Of a DNA stretch of 18,152 nt, positions 1 to 7,484 are shown piece after piece. A program made the translations under genes and the position numbers. Numbering within the stretch: position 1 is the first letter of the stretch; every line of letters starts with the position of its first letter. Location of the stretch: contig DASRGL010000497.1 of NCBI GenBank assembly GCA_035651115.1, positions 1 through 18,152 on the forward strand, written 5' to 3'. The DNA is from DASRGL01 sp035651115. GTDB lineage: Bacteria; Armatimonadota; Chthonomonadetes; Chthonomonadales; Chthonomonadaceae. The notes beneath the pieces are model-generated. The model was not told where the DNA came from and ran no database searches. It was given only the letters and a program-made list of their open reading frames with translations.

Positions 1-1
1 G

Positions 2-1042
2 ACGCGCAAGTTCGGCAGGGCGAGCGCGGGCGGCGTGCGGTTCTATGCGATGGATAACGAACCCGATCTCTGGGATGTCACGCATACGGACATGCATCCG
101 GTTCGCGCCGATTATGACGAACTTTTGAAGCGATTCCTGGACTATGCGGACGCCGTCAAAGACGTGGACCCGACCGCGCAGGTCACCGGGCCGGTCTCCT
201 GGGGATGGACAGCCTACTTCTTTTCGCCGCGCGACCGGGGCGACGACACCTATCGCACCGCCGCCGACCGCGCCGCGCACGGCGGGATGCCGTTCCTTCC
301 CTGGTTTTTGCAGCAGGTGGCGGCGCACGACAAAAAGAGAGGACGGCGCACGCTCGACGTCCTCGATGTGCATTTCTATCCGCAGGCGGAGGGAGTCCAC
401 TCTGACCGCAGTGATGCGAAGACCGAGGCGCTGCGTCTGCGCAGCACGCGCGCGCTCTGGGACCCGGAGTATAAGGATGAATCCTGGATCGGCACGGCGG
501 TACAGTTGATTCCCCGCCTGCGCCAGTGGATAGACAGATACTATCCCGGCACGAAGATCGGCCTGACCGAGTGGAACTGGGGCGCGGACAGGACGCTGAA
601 CGGCGGGCTGGCCGTCGCGGAAGTGCTGGGCATCCTGGGGCGGGAGCGCGTGGACCTGGCCTCCTACTGGGTTCTGCCGGCAAACGGCACGCCCGGCTTT
701 TTTGCCTTTAAGATGTATCGGAACGCCGATGGGAACGGGCAGGGGTTCGGCGACATCGCCGTGCAAGCCAGTTCAGGCGACCCGAACAGCGTTTCGTGCT
801 TCGGCAGCGTGGATTCCAGAACGGGAAAGCCTGCGCTGATGCTCATCAACAAGATGCCGGACAAAGCCGCGCCGGTGACGCTCTCGCTTACGAGCCGCTC
901 ATCCGTTGCGGCGGCGAGCGTCTTTCGTTACAGTCGCGCCGACCTGAAGACCATCGCGCATCTGCCCGATATTGCCATCACGGCAGGCCGGGCGCGGATG
1001 GAACTTCCGGCCTATTCCATCACGCTGTTGCGCTGCCATTGA
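2..1042 (+). CDS. GH44 family glycoside hydrolase (endoglucanase/xyloglucanase-like), 5'-truncated by window edge
   Basis: The frame is open to the left edge, so this is the C-terminal part of a longer protein; the first GTG in frame is at 35. Counting from that codon, residues 7-12 read DNEPDLW-like and carry the predicted acid/base Glu (E9). Residues 177-183 read LTEWNWG and carry the predicted nucleophile Glu (E179). Both motifs and their spacing of about 170 residues match GH44 endo-beta-1,4-glucanases. Between them lie the family-typical stretches DVLDVHFYPQAEG and LWDPEYKDESWIG. Roughly the last 80 residues look like the C-terminal beta-sandwich that packs on the TIM barrel. GH44 enzymes cleave internal beta-1,4-glucosidic bonds in cellulose, xyloglucan or similar glycans and are normally exported. 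The signal peptide would be upstream of the window. It lies about 100 bp before the EPS genes on the same strand, so it may act on the cluster's own polysaccharide or may simply be a neighbouring degradative enzyme. The family call is firm; the substrate is not. Confidence 0.9.
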   Translation, partial: TRKFGRASAGGVRFYAMDNEPDLWDVTHTDMHPVRADYDELLKRFLDYADAVKDVDPTAQVTGPVSWGWTAYFFSPRDRGDDTYRTAADRAAHGGMPFLPWFLQQVAAHDKKRGRRTLDVLDVHFYPQAEGVHSDRSDAKTEALRLRSTRALWDPEYKDESWIGTAVQLIPRLRQWIDRYYPGTKIGLTEWNWGADRTLNGGLAVAEVLGILGRERVDLASYWVLPANGTPGFFAFKMYRNADGNGQGFGDIAVQASSGDPNSVSCFGSVDSRTGKPALMLINKMPDKAAPVTLSLTSRSSVAAASVFRYSRADLKTIAHLPDIAITAGRARMELPAYSITLLRCH

Positions 1043-1133
1043 AGGGGCGTCCGGCGTTAAAAAACCTGCTGCCAGCCTCTCCGTTTGCAGAGAAGGAGAA
1101 TGATGGCGCAGAGGCATTCCCTGACGCCCAATA

Positions 1134-1139
1134 GAGGAG
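1134..1139 (+). promoter_or_regulatory. Shine-Dalgarno site deciding the start of the Wzy-like gene
   Basis: GAGGAG sits 8 nt before ATG 1148. The same frame is open further upstream, with a TTG at 1085 and ATGs at 1100 and 1103. The AAGGAG at 1093-1098 is only 1-4 nt from those ATGs, which is too close to work well, so 1148 is preferred. Confidence 0.6.
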
Positions 1140-1147
1140 TTTGCGCC

Positions 1148-2869
1148 ATGATCGAGTCTTCCTATCGCCGTGTCGAACTCTATGATAATGTCGCAGAGTA
1201 CGCGGACGCCGTCCGTTCGCGCCACGCGCGGCTCTTCTGGTTTATGATGGCCGTGCTGACGCTGATAGCAGGCATCCTGGCGGTTGTCGTCAAGTTTGCG
1301 CCGACCGCGCTGCCCTATGCGCCTCTGCTGGCGCTGGGGGCGTTGGTACTGATCGCGCTGCCGGTCGTTATCTGGAACAATCCGCGTATCGGCCTCTACA
1401 TCCTGGTCATCTCGGCCTGCCTCTTCATGCAGGCCCCTCTGAATGTGGATCGGGATCCCTTCGGGCGTATCCCGCTCTTCTGGAACATCAGTACGACGGT
1501 CAACTTTTTCACCGGGTCGAACGCGCTCGAATTCCTGCACATGAACCTCGGCGAGGTGATCATGGCGATGACGGCCCTGTTCTGGCTGCTGCGGCAGATC
1601 ACCATGCGCGAACTGCGCTGGAATTCGGGCGCGTTCTTCGGCTGGTTCGCGCTCTATCTGGTCTGGTGCGGGCTGGGCTTTGTTCGCGGGATGCAGAAGG
1701 GCGGCGACACGACAACGGCCCTCTGGGAACTGCGCGCGCAAGCCTACTTTGCCCTGGCCTATCTATTGGCGGCGAACCTGCTGACCGACCGCAAGCACGC
1801 CATGACCGTTCTCTGGATGATCGCCATCGGCATCGGTTTCAAGAGTATCGTCGGCACGGCCAACTATATCAAGAACCCGGACGTCAGCGCCGACGAAGGC
1901 GTGTTGAGCCATGAAGACAGCCTGCTCTGCAACATCCTGCTGTTCGGCGCGCTGCTCTTCTCGATAGCGAAGGTCGAGCCGAAACTGAAGTGGGCGTTTC
2001 TTGCGTTCGTGCCGACGGCGCTGGCGGCGAACATGGCGAACGGGCGGCGCGCGGGCATCGCGGCGTTCATCGTCGCCTTTCCCGTCGTCATCGCGATGTG
2101 CGCTGTGCTGCTGAAGGAGCGGCGCAAGGCGCTGACGCTCTTCATGATCGTCTTCGCGTTCTGCGCGGCCATCTACCTGCCGTTGGCCTGGAAAGCGGAG
2201 GGAGCCTGGGCGCTGCCCGCCCGCGCCATCCGGTCACGCACCGCCCCGGACGGGCGCGATGCGGCCTCGGACTACTATCGCCTGGCGGAGAACAACAACC
2301 TCAAGATAACCCGCGATACCTCGCCCTGGCTCGGCTACGGCTATGGGCGGCCCTATATCGTCTTTTTCCAGCAGCCCGGACGCTTCGACCCCTTTATGAA
2401 CGTCCTGCCGCACAACGGCATTCTCTGGATATGGATGCGATTGGGGAACATCGGCTTTACTATCTGGTGGATGTTCGTCGCGACGGTGCTGGTGCGCGGC
2501 CCGATGCTTCTCAAGATGATTCGTGACCCGCGTTTGCAGGTGCTGGGTATTCTGGCGATCGCGGTCTTCCTGATGCAGATCATCTATGGGGAGTACGATC
2601 TCTGCTTCGCCAACTACCGTACCATGTGGCTGACGGGAACGCTGCTCGGCATCCTCGCGGTGCTGCCGCGCCTGGTCGAACTCAAGCAGGAGGAGCGCGA
2701 GGCGCAGGGCAAATCGTTTGCCGGTCAGGGCGGAGACGACGATCTGGACGTGCGCGCGGTGGATGAGGAAGACGCAGAGGAGGAGGCTATCGAGGAGGTT
2801 CCGCCGCCCTGGAAGCGGCTGCCTGGCGCGAAGGGCGTGCCGGGCTGGACGCGGGGCGCGGACTGGTAG
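1148..2869 (+). CDS. O-antigen ligase / polysaccharide polymerase-like membrane protein (Wzy/WaaL superfamily)
   Basis: A 573-residue polytopic membrane protein with about a dozen hydrophobic segments between residues 30 and 510. Features typical of the Wzy_C/O-antigen ligase family (PF04932) are a GRRAG motif (about 299-303) at the start of a membrane helix, and a large loop with PWLGYGYGRPY. This is followed by PHNGILWIWMRLG, where H422 corresponds to the conserved HN..L...G motif after the periplasmic loop. Such proteins either polymerise lipid-linked repeat units or transfer a finished glycan to an acceptor at the outer face of the inner membrane. The last 60 or so residues form a cytoplasmic-looking tail rich in Asp/Glu followed by a Pro/Gly-rich end, which is longer than usual. 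Start chosen at ATG 1148 because of the GAGGAG 8 nt upstream. It is the first gene of the glycan cluster. Polymerase and ligase activity cannot be told apart from sequence alone. Confidence 0.82.
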   Translation: MIESSYRRVELYDNVAEYADAVRSRHARLFWFMMAVLTLIAGILAVVVKFAPTALPYAPLLALGALVLIALPVVIWNNPRIGLYILVISACLFMQAPLNVDRDPFGRIPLFWNISTTVNFFTGSNALEFLHMNLGEVIMAMTALFWLLRQITMRELRWNSGAFFGWFALYLVWCGLGFVRGMQKGGDTTTALWELRAQAYFALAYLLAANLLTDRKHAMTVLWMIAIGIGFKSIVGTANYIKNPDVSADEGVLSHEDSLLCNILLFGALLFSIAKVEPKLKWAFLAFVPTALAANMANGRRAGIAAFIVAFPVVIAMCAVLLKERRKALTLFMIVFAFCAAIYLPLAWKAEGAWALPARAIRSRTAPDGRDAASDYYRLAENNNLKITRDTSPWLGYGYGRPYIVFFQQPGRFDPFMNVLPHNGILWIWMRLGNIGFTIWWMFVATVLVRGPMLLKMIRDPRLQVLGILAIAVFLMQIIYGEYDLCFANYRTMWLTGTLLGILAVLPRLVELKQEEREAQGKSFAGQGGDDDLDVRAVDEEDAEEEAIEEVPPPWKRLPGAKGVPGWTRGADW

Positions 2870-2954
2870 GAGATTCGGAAATAGAAGGCTGCCCGGCTCG
2901 ATAAAATCGGCGCGCCCGAAGTTTTACCGGTACAGACTCAAGGGATCGTATCCG

Positions 2955-2960
2955 TATAAT
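2955..2960 (+). promoter_or_regulatory. Possible -10 box in the gap before the first acyltransferase
   Basis: The 173-bp gap at 2870-3042 contains a perfect TATAAT within a locally AT-richer stretch, about 80 bp before the acyltransferase start. No convincing TTGACA-like hexamer is visible 16-18 nt upstream, so this is a weak promoter candidate. Nothing else recognisable is in the gap. Confidence 0.25.
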
Positions 2961-3042
2961 TTACGCAAGACTCCCATCGGAATAACGGCTCACGGCGGTT
3001 CGACGACGCCCGACGCTTAGCAGGCGCTTCTCATGCGGAACA

Positions 3043-4278
3043 GTGGAAAGGGTTGAACGTTTGTCTGCTTCTCTCAGGGTAAGAGAGGCGGCGGAACCGC
3101 CGCCCAGGGAGACGCCACGCCTCCGGCTCGAATTTCTCGATGGTCTGAGAGGGTTAGCCGCGCTGTACGTAGTCCTGTATCATACGGTGCAGTACGTCGG
3201 GCCGGGGCTATCGCCGTTGGCGCAGGCCGCCATCGGATGGATGCGCTATGGACACTATGCCGTCTGCGTCTTCATCGTGCTGTCGGGCTACTGCCTGATG
3301 CTGCCGGTGGCGCGCTCTGCGGATGGGCAGTTGCGGGGCGGCTTCTGGCCCTACATCAAGCGGCGGGCCAGGCGCATTCTGCCCCCCTACTATGCGGCGC
3401 TGGCGATCTCGCTGCTGCTGGTCGTCCTGGTGGAGAGCGTAAAGGGCGGCGATAGGTCGAGCGAGACGTGGGCGACGAACTTTTCGCCGGGCGTGCTGTT
3501 GTCGCACCTGTTCGTCGTCCATAATCTGTGGTTCGACTGGCACATGGCGATAGACCCGCCGATGTGGAGCGTGGCGACGGAGTGGCAGATCTACTTTCTC
3601 TTTCCGCTCCTGTTGCTGCCCGTCTGGAGGAAGGGGGGAGTGATCGCGCTGTTCGCCGTCAGTTTCGTTCTCAGCTACGCGCCGCGCCTGCTGCTGCCGG
3701 CGGATAGCAATCTGGACTGGGCCTGTCCCTGGTTCATCGGTCTGTTTGCGATGGGCATGGCGGGCGCGGTCGTCGGGTTCTCGCAGCAGCCTGCTATGCG
3801 CGCCTGGCGGGAGCGCATTCCGTGGGGGCTGTGGGCGTTCGCGCTGTTCGGGGCGATCTGCGGCATTCTCGCGTGCGGCTCGGAAGGGATGCACGATCTC
3901 TGGATCATGGATGTCCTGGTCGGCATGTTCTCGGCCTGCCTGATCCTCTACTGCGCGTTGGCTGCCGGGAGCCGTTCCGAGGCGAGGCGACCCTGGATGT
4001 TGCGCCTGCTGGAGACGCGCGGGGCCGTCCTGCTGGGAACGTTCTCCTACAGTCTCTATCTGATTCATTTTCCGGCGCTGTACAAGTTTTTCGCGGTTCT
4101 GGGTTCGCTGCGGCTGCCGCCGCTCATGGAACTGGTCTTTCGTATCGGCGTGGGGGTTCCGCTGGCGCTGAGCGTGTCGTACCTGTTCCATCTGGCCTTC
4201 GAGCGCCGGTTCATGCCCGGCCATCCGCACACCGAGCGGCAGGCCGCCAAGTCCGCCGCGCTCTCGCCCGCGCCTTAA
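3043..4278 (+). CDS. Acyltransferase 3 family membrane protein (sugar O-acetyltransferase-like), copy A
   Basis: A 411-residue polytopic protein of the acyltransferase-3/OafA family (PF01757), near normal family length. The N-terminal signature is FLDGLRGLAALYVVLYHT (31-48) with the conserved D33, R36 and H47. It is followed by an Arg-rich loop after PYIK containing RRARRILPPYY, and by the family's PMWSVATEWQIYFLFP segment. These proteins move acyl groups, usually acetyl, onto sugars of surface glycans in the inner membrane. About 10 membrane helices are apparent. The start is uncertain: GTG 3043 gives the longest form but lacks a clear Shine-Dalgarno, while TTG 3061 has AAAGGG 8 nt upstream and would remove 6 residues; the catalytic region is unaffected. 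A tandem paralogue follows. The two share long identical nucleotide patches, including the final 86 nt of coding sequence. Confidence 0.88.
   Translation: MERVERLSASLRVREAAEPPPRETPRLRLEFLDGLRGLAALYVVLYHTVQYVGPGLSPLAQAAIGWMRYGHYAVCVFIVLSGYCLMLPVARSADGQLRGGFWPYIKRRARRILPPYYAALAISLLLVVLVESVKGGDRSSETWATNFSPGVLLSHLFVVHNLWFDWHMAIDPPMWSVATEWQIYFLFPLLLLPVWRKGGVIALFAVSFVLSYAPRLLLPADSNLDWACPWFIGLFAMGMAGAVVGFSQQPAMRAWRERIPWGLWAFALFGAICGILACGSEGMHDLWIMDVLVGMFSACLILYCALAAGSRSEARRPWMLRLLETRGAVLLGTFSYSLYLIHFPALYKFFAVLGSLRLPPLMELVFRIGVGVPLALSVSYLFHLAFERRFMPGHPHTERQAAKSAALSPAP
3274..3320 (+). repeat. Identity patch 1 of the duplicated acyltransferases (47 nt, also at 4793-4839)
   Basis: This stretch is identical base for base to 4793-4839 in copy B and covers the IVLSGYCLMLPVARSA segment. 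Identity stays high for about 75 more bases with only scattered third-position changes, then drops. Confidence 0.85.
3556..3634 (+). repeat. Identity patch 2 of the duplicated acyltransferases (79 nt, also at 5078-5156)
   Basis: This is a perfect 79-nt match to 5078-5156, covering the PPMWSVATEWQIYFLFP region and the following Leu-rich helix. The sequence on both sides is clearly diverged at both DNA and protein level. Confidence 0.88.
4189..4274 (+). repeat. Identity patch 3 of the duplicated acyltransferases (86 nt, also at 5702-5787)
   Basis: The last 86 coding bases match 5702-5787 exactly, up to the last base before the final codon position. They encode the shared Arg/His-rich and Ala/Pro-rich tail (FERRFMPGHPHTERQ onward). 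Upstream of this the two genes are much more different. Confidence 0.9.
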
Positions 4279-4300
4279 GCTGGGGAGGAGTTGGCCCGCA

Positions 4301-4500
4301 CCCTCGCCCCCTCTCCCACGCTGCGGGAGAGGGGAGAACGCAACCGGAGACTTTGCATTCTGACCGAGAGAGGGACGAAGACAGCAGTGTGGATGTCTTG
4401 CTCCCTTCTCCCTGTGAGGGAGAAGGGTCGGGGATGAGGGTGAGAGAGCCTCTGTTTCGCTCCCCTTCCCTTCAGGGAGGGGGCCGGGGGGTGGGTCTAA
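4301..4500. repeat. Cluster of three CCCTCTCC/GGAGAGGG palindromic repeat units
   Basis: The 253-bp gap between the two acyltransferases is mostly repeat DNA. Unit 1 has a perfect 10-bp stem (4308-4317 with 4325-4334, 7-nt loop). Unit 2 has a perfect 10-bp stem (4403-4412 with 4418-4427, 5-nt loop). Unit 3 (about 4461-4497) is less perfect and ends in a G-run. Unit 2 is preceded by GGATGTCTTGCTCCC (4391-4405), which recurs inverted at 11778-11792, so the repeat family extends beyond the palindrome. The hairpins could terminate or stabilise transcripts, but no T-tract follows. Confidence 0.8.
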
Positions 4501-4531
4501 AGAGGGAGGCCGATTGGGTTCAAGCACAGCC

Positions 4532-5791
4532 ATGAGCATTACGGAGACGGACAAGCAGGCGACCGGCGTGTCGTCAGGCAAGGGAGCCTCGGGCGCGTCG
4601 GCAGGCAGGAGCGAGCAGCCGCGTCTGCGTCTGGAGTATCTGGACGGGCTGCGCGGCCTGGCTGCTCTCTATGTCGTCTTCTTTCACGCCTACTTCGAGA
4701 TGAACTGGCGCTTTGATGGCGGCGGGCTGCCGAAGTGGGCGCTGCGCGCGGCTGTCTGGATGACGCAAGGCCACTACGCGGTGGCGGTGTTTATCGTGCT
4801 GTCGGGCTACTGCCTGATGCTGCCGGTGGCGCGCTCTGCCGACGGGCAGTTACGGGGCGGGTTCTGGCCCTACATCAGGCGGCGGGCCAGGCGCATTTTG
4901 CCCCCCTACTATGCCGCTCTCGCGCTGTCGCTGCTGGTCATCGCCGTTGTGCCGGACATGAATGTGAAGCGCGGGGCCAACTGGGACTGGGCGCTGCCCG
5001 CCTTCACGCCGGACGTGCTGCTGTCTCATCTGCTGCTGTTCCACAATCTGAGCGGAGACTGGGCGGGCAAGATCAATCCGCCGATGTGGAGCGTGGCGAC
5101 GGAGTGGCAGATCTACTTTCTCTTTCCGCTCCTGTTGCTGCCCGTCTGGAGGAAGGTAGGAGTGATCGCGCTGATCGGCGTGGGCTTTGCGCTCGGCATC
5201 GGCCTCTATCTTGCGTCGAATCGGGCGCTGGAGTGGGCGGCTCCCTGGTATATCGGCCTGTTTGCGCTGGGCATGGCGGGCGCTGTCCTCAATTTCTCGA
5301 CGCAACCCCGGCTCTGCGCGCTGCGGGAACGGCTGCCCTGGGGCGCGCTTTCCGCGCTCTGTACCGGCGTGTTCCTCTGGGTGGCGGTCGTTCATCCGGA
5401 GTGGCTGACACGCACGCTGGGACTGGATATCGTCGTCGGCGCGGCGACTCTCTGCGCCATCGTCTACTGCACGCGCAGCCTGACACGGCACGAAACGCGC
5501 CGCCCGATGTTGCTTCGGCTGTTTGAAGCGCCCTGGATTGTCGCGCTGGGGACATTTTCCTACAGTCTCTACCTGATTCACGCGCCGCTGCTGGCGATGC
5601 TGCACATGTTTCTGCAAACGTTCTGGCTGTCGCCGCTGCTGCTGTTCGGGGGGCTGCTGTTCCTCGGCGTGCCGCTGTCGGTGGGACTGGCCTATCTGTT
5701 TCATCTGGCCTTCGAGCGCCGGTTCATGCCCGGCCATCCGCACACCGAGCGGCAGGCCGCCAAGTCCGCCGCGCTCTCGCCCGCGCCATAA
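4532..5791 (+). CDS. Acyltransferase 3 family membrane protein (sugar O-acetyltransferase-like), copy B
   Basis: A 419-residue paralogue of the gene at 3043-4278. From ATG 4532 the signature YLDGLRGLAALYVVFFHA spans 36-53 with D38, R41 and H52, the residues expected for PF01757 acyltransferases. The RRARRILPPYY loop and the PMWSVATEWQIYFLFP segment are also present, with about 10 membrane helices. Its likely role is O-acylation of the cluster's glycan, perhaps at a different position or sugar than copy A, because the regions between shared patches (external loops and mid helices) have diverged. A TTG at 4514 with GGGAGG 4 nt upstream is an alternative start adding 6 residues. That Shine-Dalgarno-like site lies at the end of the upstream repeat block, so the repeat may influence translation. 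The mosaic identity with copy A points to tandem duplication followed by gene conversion. Confidence 0.88.
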   Translation: MSITETDKQATGVSSGKGASGASAGRSEQPRLRLEYLDGLRGLAALYVVFFHAYFEMNWRFDGGGLPKWALRAAVWMTQGHYAVAVFIVLSGYCLMLPVARSADGQLRGGFWPYIRRRARRILPPYYAALALSLLVIAVVPDMNVKRGANWDWALPAFTPDVLLSHLLLFHNLSGDWAGKINPPMWSVATEWQIYFLFPLLLLPVWRKVGVIALIGVGFALGIGLYLASNRALEWAAPWYIGLFALGMAGAVLNFSTQPRLCALRERLPWGALSALCTGVFLWVAVVHPEWLTRTLGLDIVVGAATLCAIVYCTRSLTRHETRRPMLLRLFEAPWIVALGTFSYSLYLIHAPLLAMLHMFLQTFWLSPLLLFGGLLFLGVPLSVGLAYLFHLAFERRFMPGHPHTERQAAKSAALSPAP

Positions 5792-5803
5792 GGGAAATAG
5801 CCG

Positions 5804-5908
5804 CCTCTGTCTGAACTATGATTTATGGGATTAGGGGATGGACTGTGATTAGATCAGGCCCAATCCTAGTCCATCCGTTAATCCGACCAATCATAGTTCA
5901 GACAGAGG
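5804..5908. repeat. Long hairpin repeat of the TCTGAACT family, copy 1
   Basis: The arms at 5804-5823 and 5889-5908 are perfect 20-nt reverse complements. Inside them GGATTAGGGGATGGACT pairs again with AGTCCATCCGTTAATCC apart from two mismatches, so nearly the whole 105 nt can fold into one long hairpin. It is AT-richer than its surroundings. It resembles dispersed non-coding repeats built from GGATTA/TGATTA words that are common in several environmental bacterial phyla. A related copy lies at 7341-7435. It fills the 168-bp gap before the GT87 gene. Confidence 0.88.
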
Positions 5909-5959
5909 AGAAGAGCCAGAGATGCGGTCGTTAACGCCCATTCTGAGGGGAACACAGGT

Positions 5960-7282
5960 TTGAAGGTATATCTCCGGCCTGCCGATGCGCGTGTCCGGGC
6001 GGTTTTTGCGCTGGTTGCGCTGCTCCTGCTGGCGTTCCTGGTGAAGCGCGGCGCGTTCGATTTCGACTGCTACTGGGTCGGAAGTTGGGCTGTGCGGGAT
6101 GGCAAAGCCCCGCAGATGTACGCCGTGCTGGACACGCCCAACGCGCAGGGCTACTACGACCTGGCGAATGACAGCCCGGCGTGGAGCGCGCTGGCCGCCG
6201 CGCACCTGGGCAAGTCGCACCAACTTTGGGGCTTCATCTATCCGCCTCCGGCGGCGGTGATGTTTCTGCCGTTCACCTCTCTGTCGCGCACGGCGGCGAT
6301 GGTGGGCTGGCGGCTCGTAAATCTGGCGGCCTATCTGGCGGGCGTGGCGCTGCTGTTGGCGCTGCTGCGTGACCGGCTCAGGCCGATGGAAGCACAAATC
6401 CTGCTGCTGGCGGCGCTGGCCTCGCCGCCGCTGCTGATGGCGCTGGCTATCGGGCAGATGACCCCGCTCGTGTTCTTCACCATCGCGGCGGGCCTCTACT
6501 TTCTGCGCACGGAACGACCCGTCGCGGCGGGCGCCTGCCTGGCGCTGGGAACGCTGCTGAAAGTTTCGCCCGTACTCTTCGCTGTATGGCTGCTCTGGCG
6601 GAAGCAGTACCGCGCGCTGGCGGCGGGCGCGGCCACGCTGATCGGGCTGAGCCTGGTTTCGATGGCGATCACGGGCGCGGAGGTCTGGCGAGGCTTTCTC
6701 GGCCACTGTCTGCCCCTGCTATCGCGCGGAACCATCAGTGATACGAACGTCTCGGCGCTGGCGCTGGTGGGGAGGGCGCTCGGCCTCGGCGATCCGCATA
6801 GCGCCTGGATTTTGCCGCAGGATGCCCGGCTGACACTGTTCAAGCTGGCCTTCTACGCGGTCGTGCTGCTGGTCTCGGCAGTCGCGCTCTGGCAGGGACG
6901 TAGGGACGCGACGGGCGAGCGGCTGGAAGGCGAATACGCCCTGGTCAACATGGCCGCGCTGCTGCTGTCGCCGATCACCTGGGGGCATCATCTGCTGCTG
7001 GCCGTGCTGACCCTGCTCTATGTCGCGGCCTGGGGGATCGCGCAGAAGCATACAGGGCCGATAGTCACGGCGCTTCTCGCCTATCTGCTGATGCTGCAAC
7101 ATCACGACTTTTGGCATCTCCTGCCGGGCGGGTTGGGACCAGTTCTTCTCCCGGTCGGGCTGGGAACGGTCGCGGCGCTGCTCGGCCTGCTGTTGCTCTG
7201 GGCGGTGAACTGCGCCTGCCTGCTGCGCGCCGAAGCGTCGGAGCGCGTCCTGCCTGTGCCTGCGGAGGGACTTAGCCGATAA
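5960..7282 (+). CDS. GT87-type polytopic glycosyltransferase (DUF2029 family)
   Basis: A 440-residue membrane protein with about 10-12 hydrophobic helices. The first luminal/periplasmic loop contains DFDCYWVGSWAVRDG (34-48). The acidic residues D34/D36 stand where GT-C enzymes place their catalytic acid. The loop continues into FIYPPPAAVMFLPF, the FxYPP motif characteristic of the GT87/DUF2029 family of polyprenyl-phosphate-sugar dependent mannosyl- and related transferases. A later GTLLKVSPVLFAVWLLWRKQ stretch also matches the family pattern. It probably adds a sugar from a lipid-linked donor on the outer face of the inner membrane. The start is TTG 5960 with GAGGGG 9 nt upstream; no ATG or GTG is available upstream in this frame before the repeat. 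The gene sits between two long-hairpin repeats. The acceptor and the sugar are unknown. Confidence 0.8.
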   Translation: MKVYLRPADARVRAVFALVALLLLAFLVKRGAFDFDCYWVGSWAVRDGKAPQMYAVLDTPNAQGYYDLANDSPAWSALAAAHLGKSHQLWGFIYPPPAAVMFLPFTSLSRTAAMVGWRLVNLAAYLAGVALLLALLRDRLRPMEAQILLLAALASPPLLMALAIGQMTPLVFFTIAAGLYFLRTERPVAAGACLALGTLLKVSPVLFAVWLLWRKQYRALAAGAATLIGLSLVSMAITGAEVWRGFLGHCLPLLSRGTISDTNVSALALVGRALGLGDPHSAWILPQDARLTLFKLAFYAVVLLVSAVALWQGRRDATGERLEGEYALVNMAALLLSPITWGHHLLLAVLTLLYVAAWGIAQKHTGPIVTALLAYLLMLQHHDFWHLLPGGLGPVLLPVGLGTVAALLGLLLLWAVNCACLLRAEASERVLPVPAEGLSR

Positions 7283-7314
7283 TGAACGAGGGCTGACAGG
7301 TCCACGATTTTATT

Positions 7315-7456
7315 CGGCGAATGAATTCGCGGCTGGAAAAGTCTGAACTGGGATTTATGGGATTAACGGATGGGCTATGATTAAGCCAAACCTAATCCTA
7401 GTCCATCCCATAATCATTCTAATCACAGTTCAGACGTTCCGCGAATTCATTCGCCG
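7315..7456. repeat. GCGAATGAATTCGC inverted repeat enclosing another repeat
   Basis: Arms 7315-7332 and 7439-7456 are perfect 18-nt reverse complements built around GCGAATGAATTCGC. They enclose the TCTGAACT-type repeat at 7341-7435, giving a nested structure. Together they occupy most of the 202-bp gap between the GT87 and first GT2 genes. Confidence 0.88.
7341..7435. repeat. Long hairpin repeat of the TCTGAACT family, copy 2
   Basis: The ends GTCTGAACTG (7341-7350) and CAGTTCAGAC (7426-7435) are perfect reverse complements. The interior shares the words TATGGGATTA, GGATGG and CCTAGTCCATCC with copy 1 at 5804-5908. Internal pairing is less perfect than in copy 1. Confidence 0.82.
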
Positions 7457-7484
7457 GAAAATTGGGGCTGGCTCAAAAGAAACC

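Noticed and set aside
1085..1147. Earlier start (TTG 1085, ATG 1100 or ATG 1103) for the Wzy-like gene
   Set aside because: The Shine-Dalgarno-like site there is too close to the ATGs, while ATG 1148 has a well-spaced GAGGAG and gives a sensible cytoplasmic N-terminus.
4403..4427. Palindrome considered as an intrinsic terminator
   Set aside because: There is a strong stem but no following T-tract, and the same sequence is a dispersed repeat; it is reported as a repeat only.
3208..4581. 457-residue open frame on the minus strand opposite acyltransferase A and the repeats
   Set aside because: It is the antisense shadow of a well-supported gene and runs into palindromic repeat DNA; no motif is recognisable.
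7377..7484. N-terminal extension of the first GT2 gene reading through the hairpin repeat
   Set aside because: The extra 36 residues are encoded by repeat DNA. The GT2 fold begins exactly at MKFSVLIATRNR from ATG 7485.
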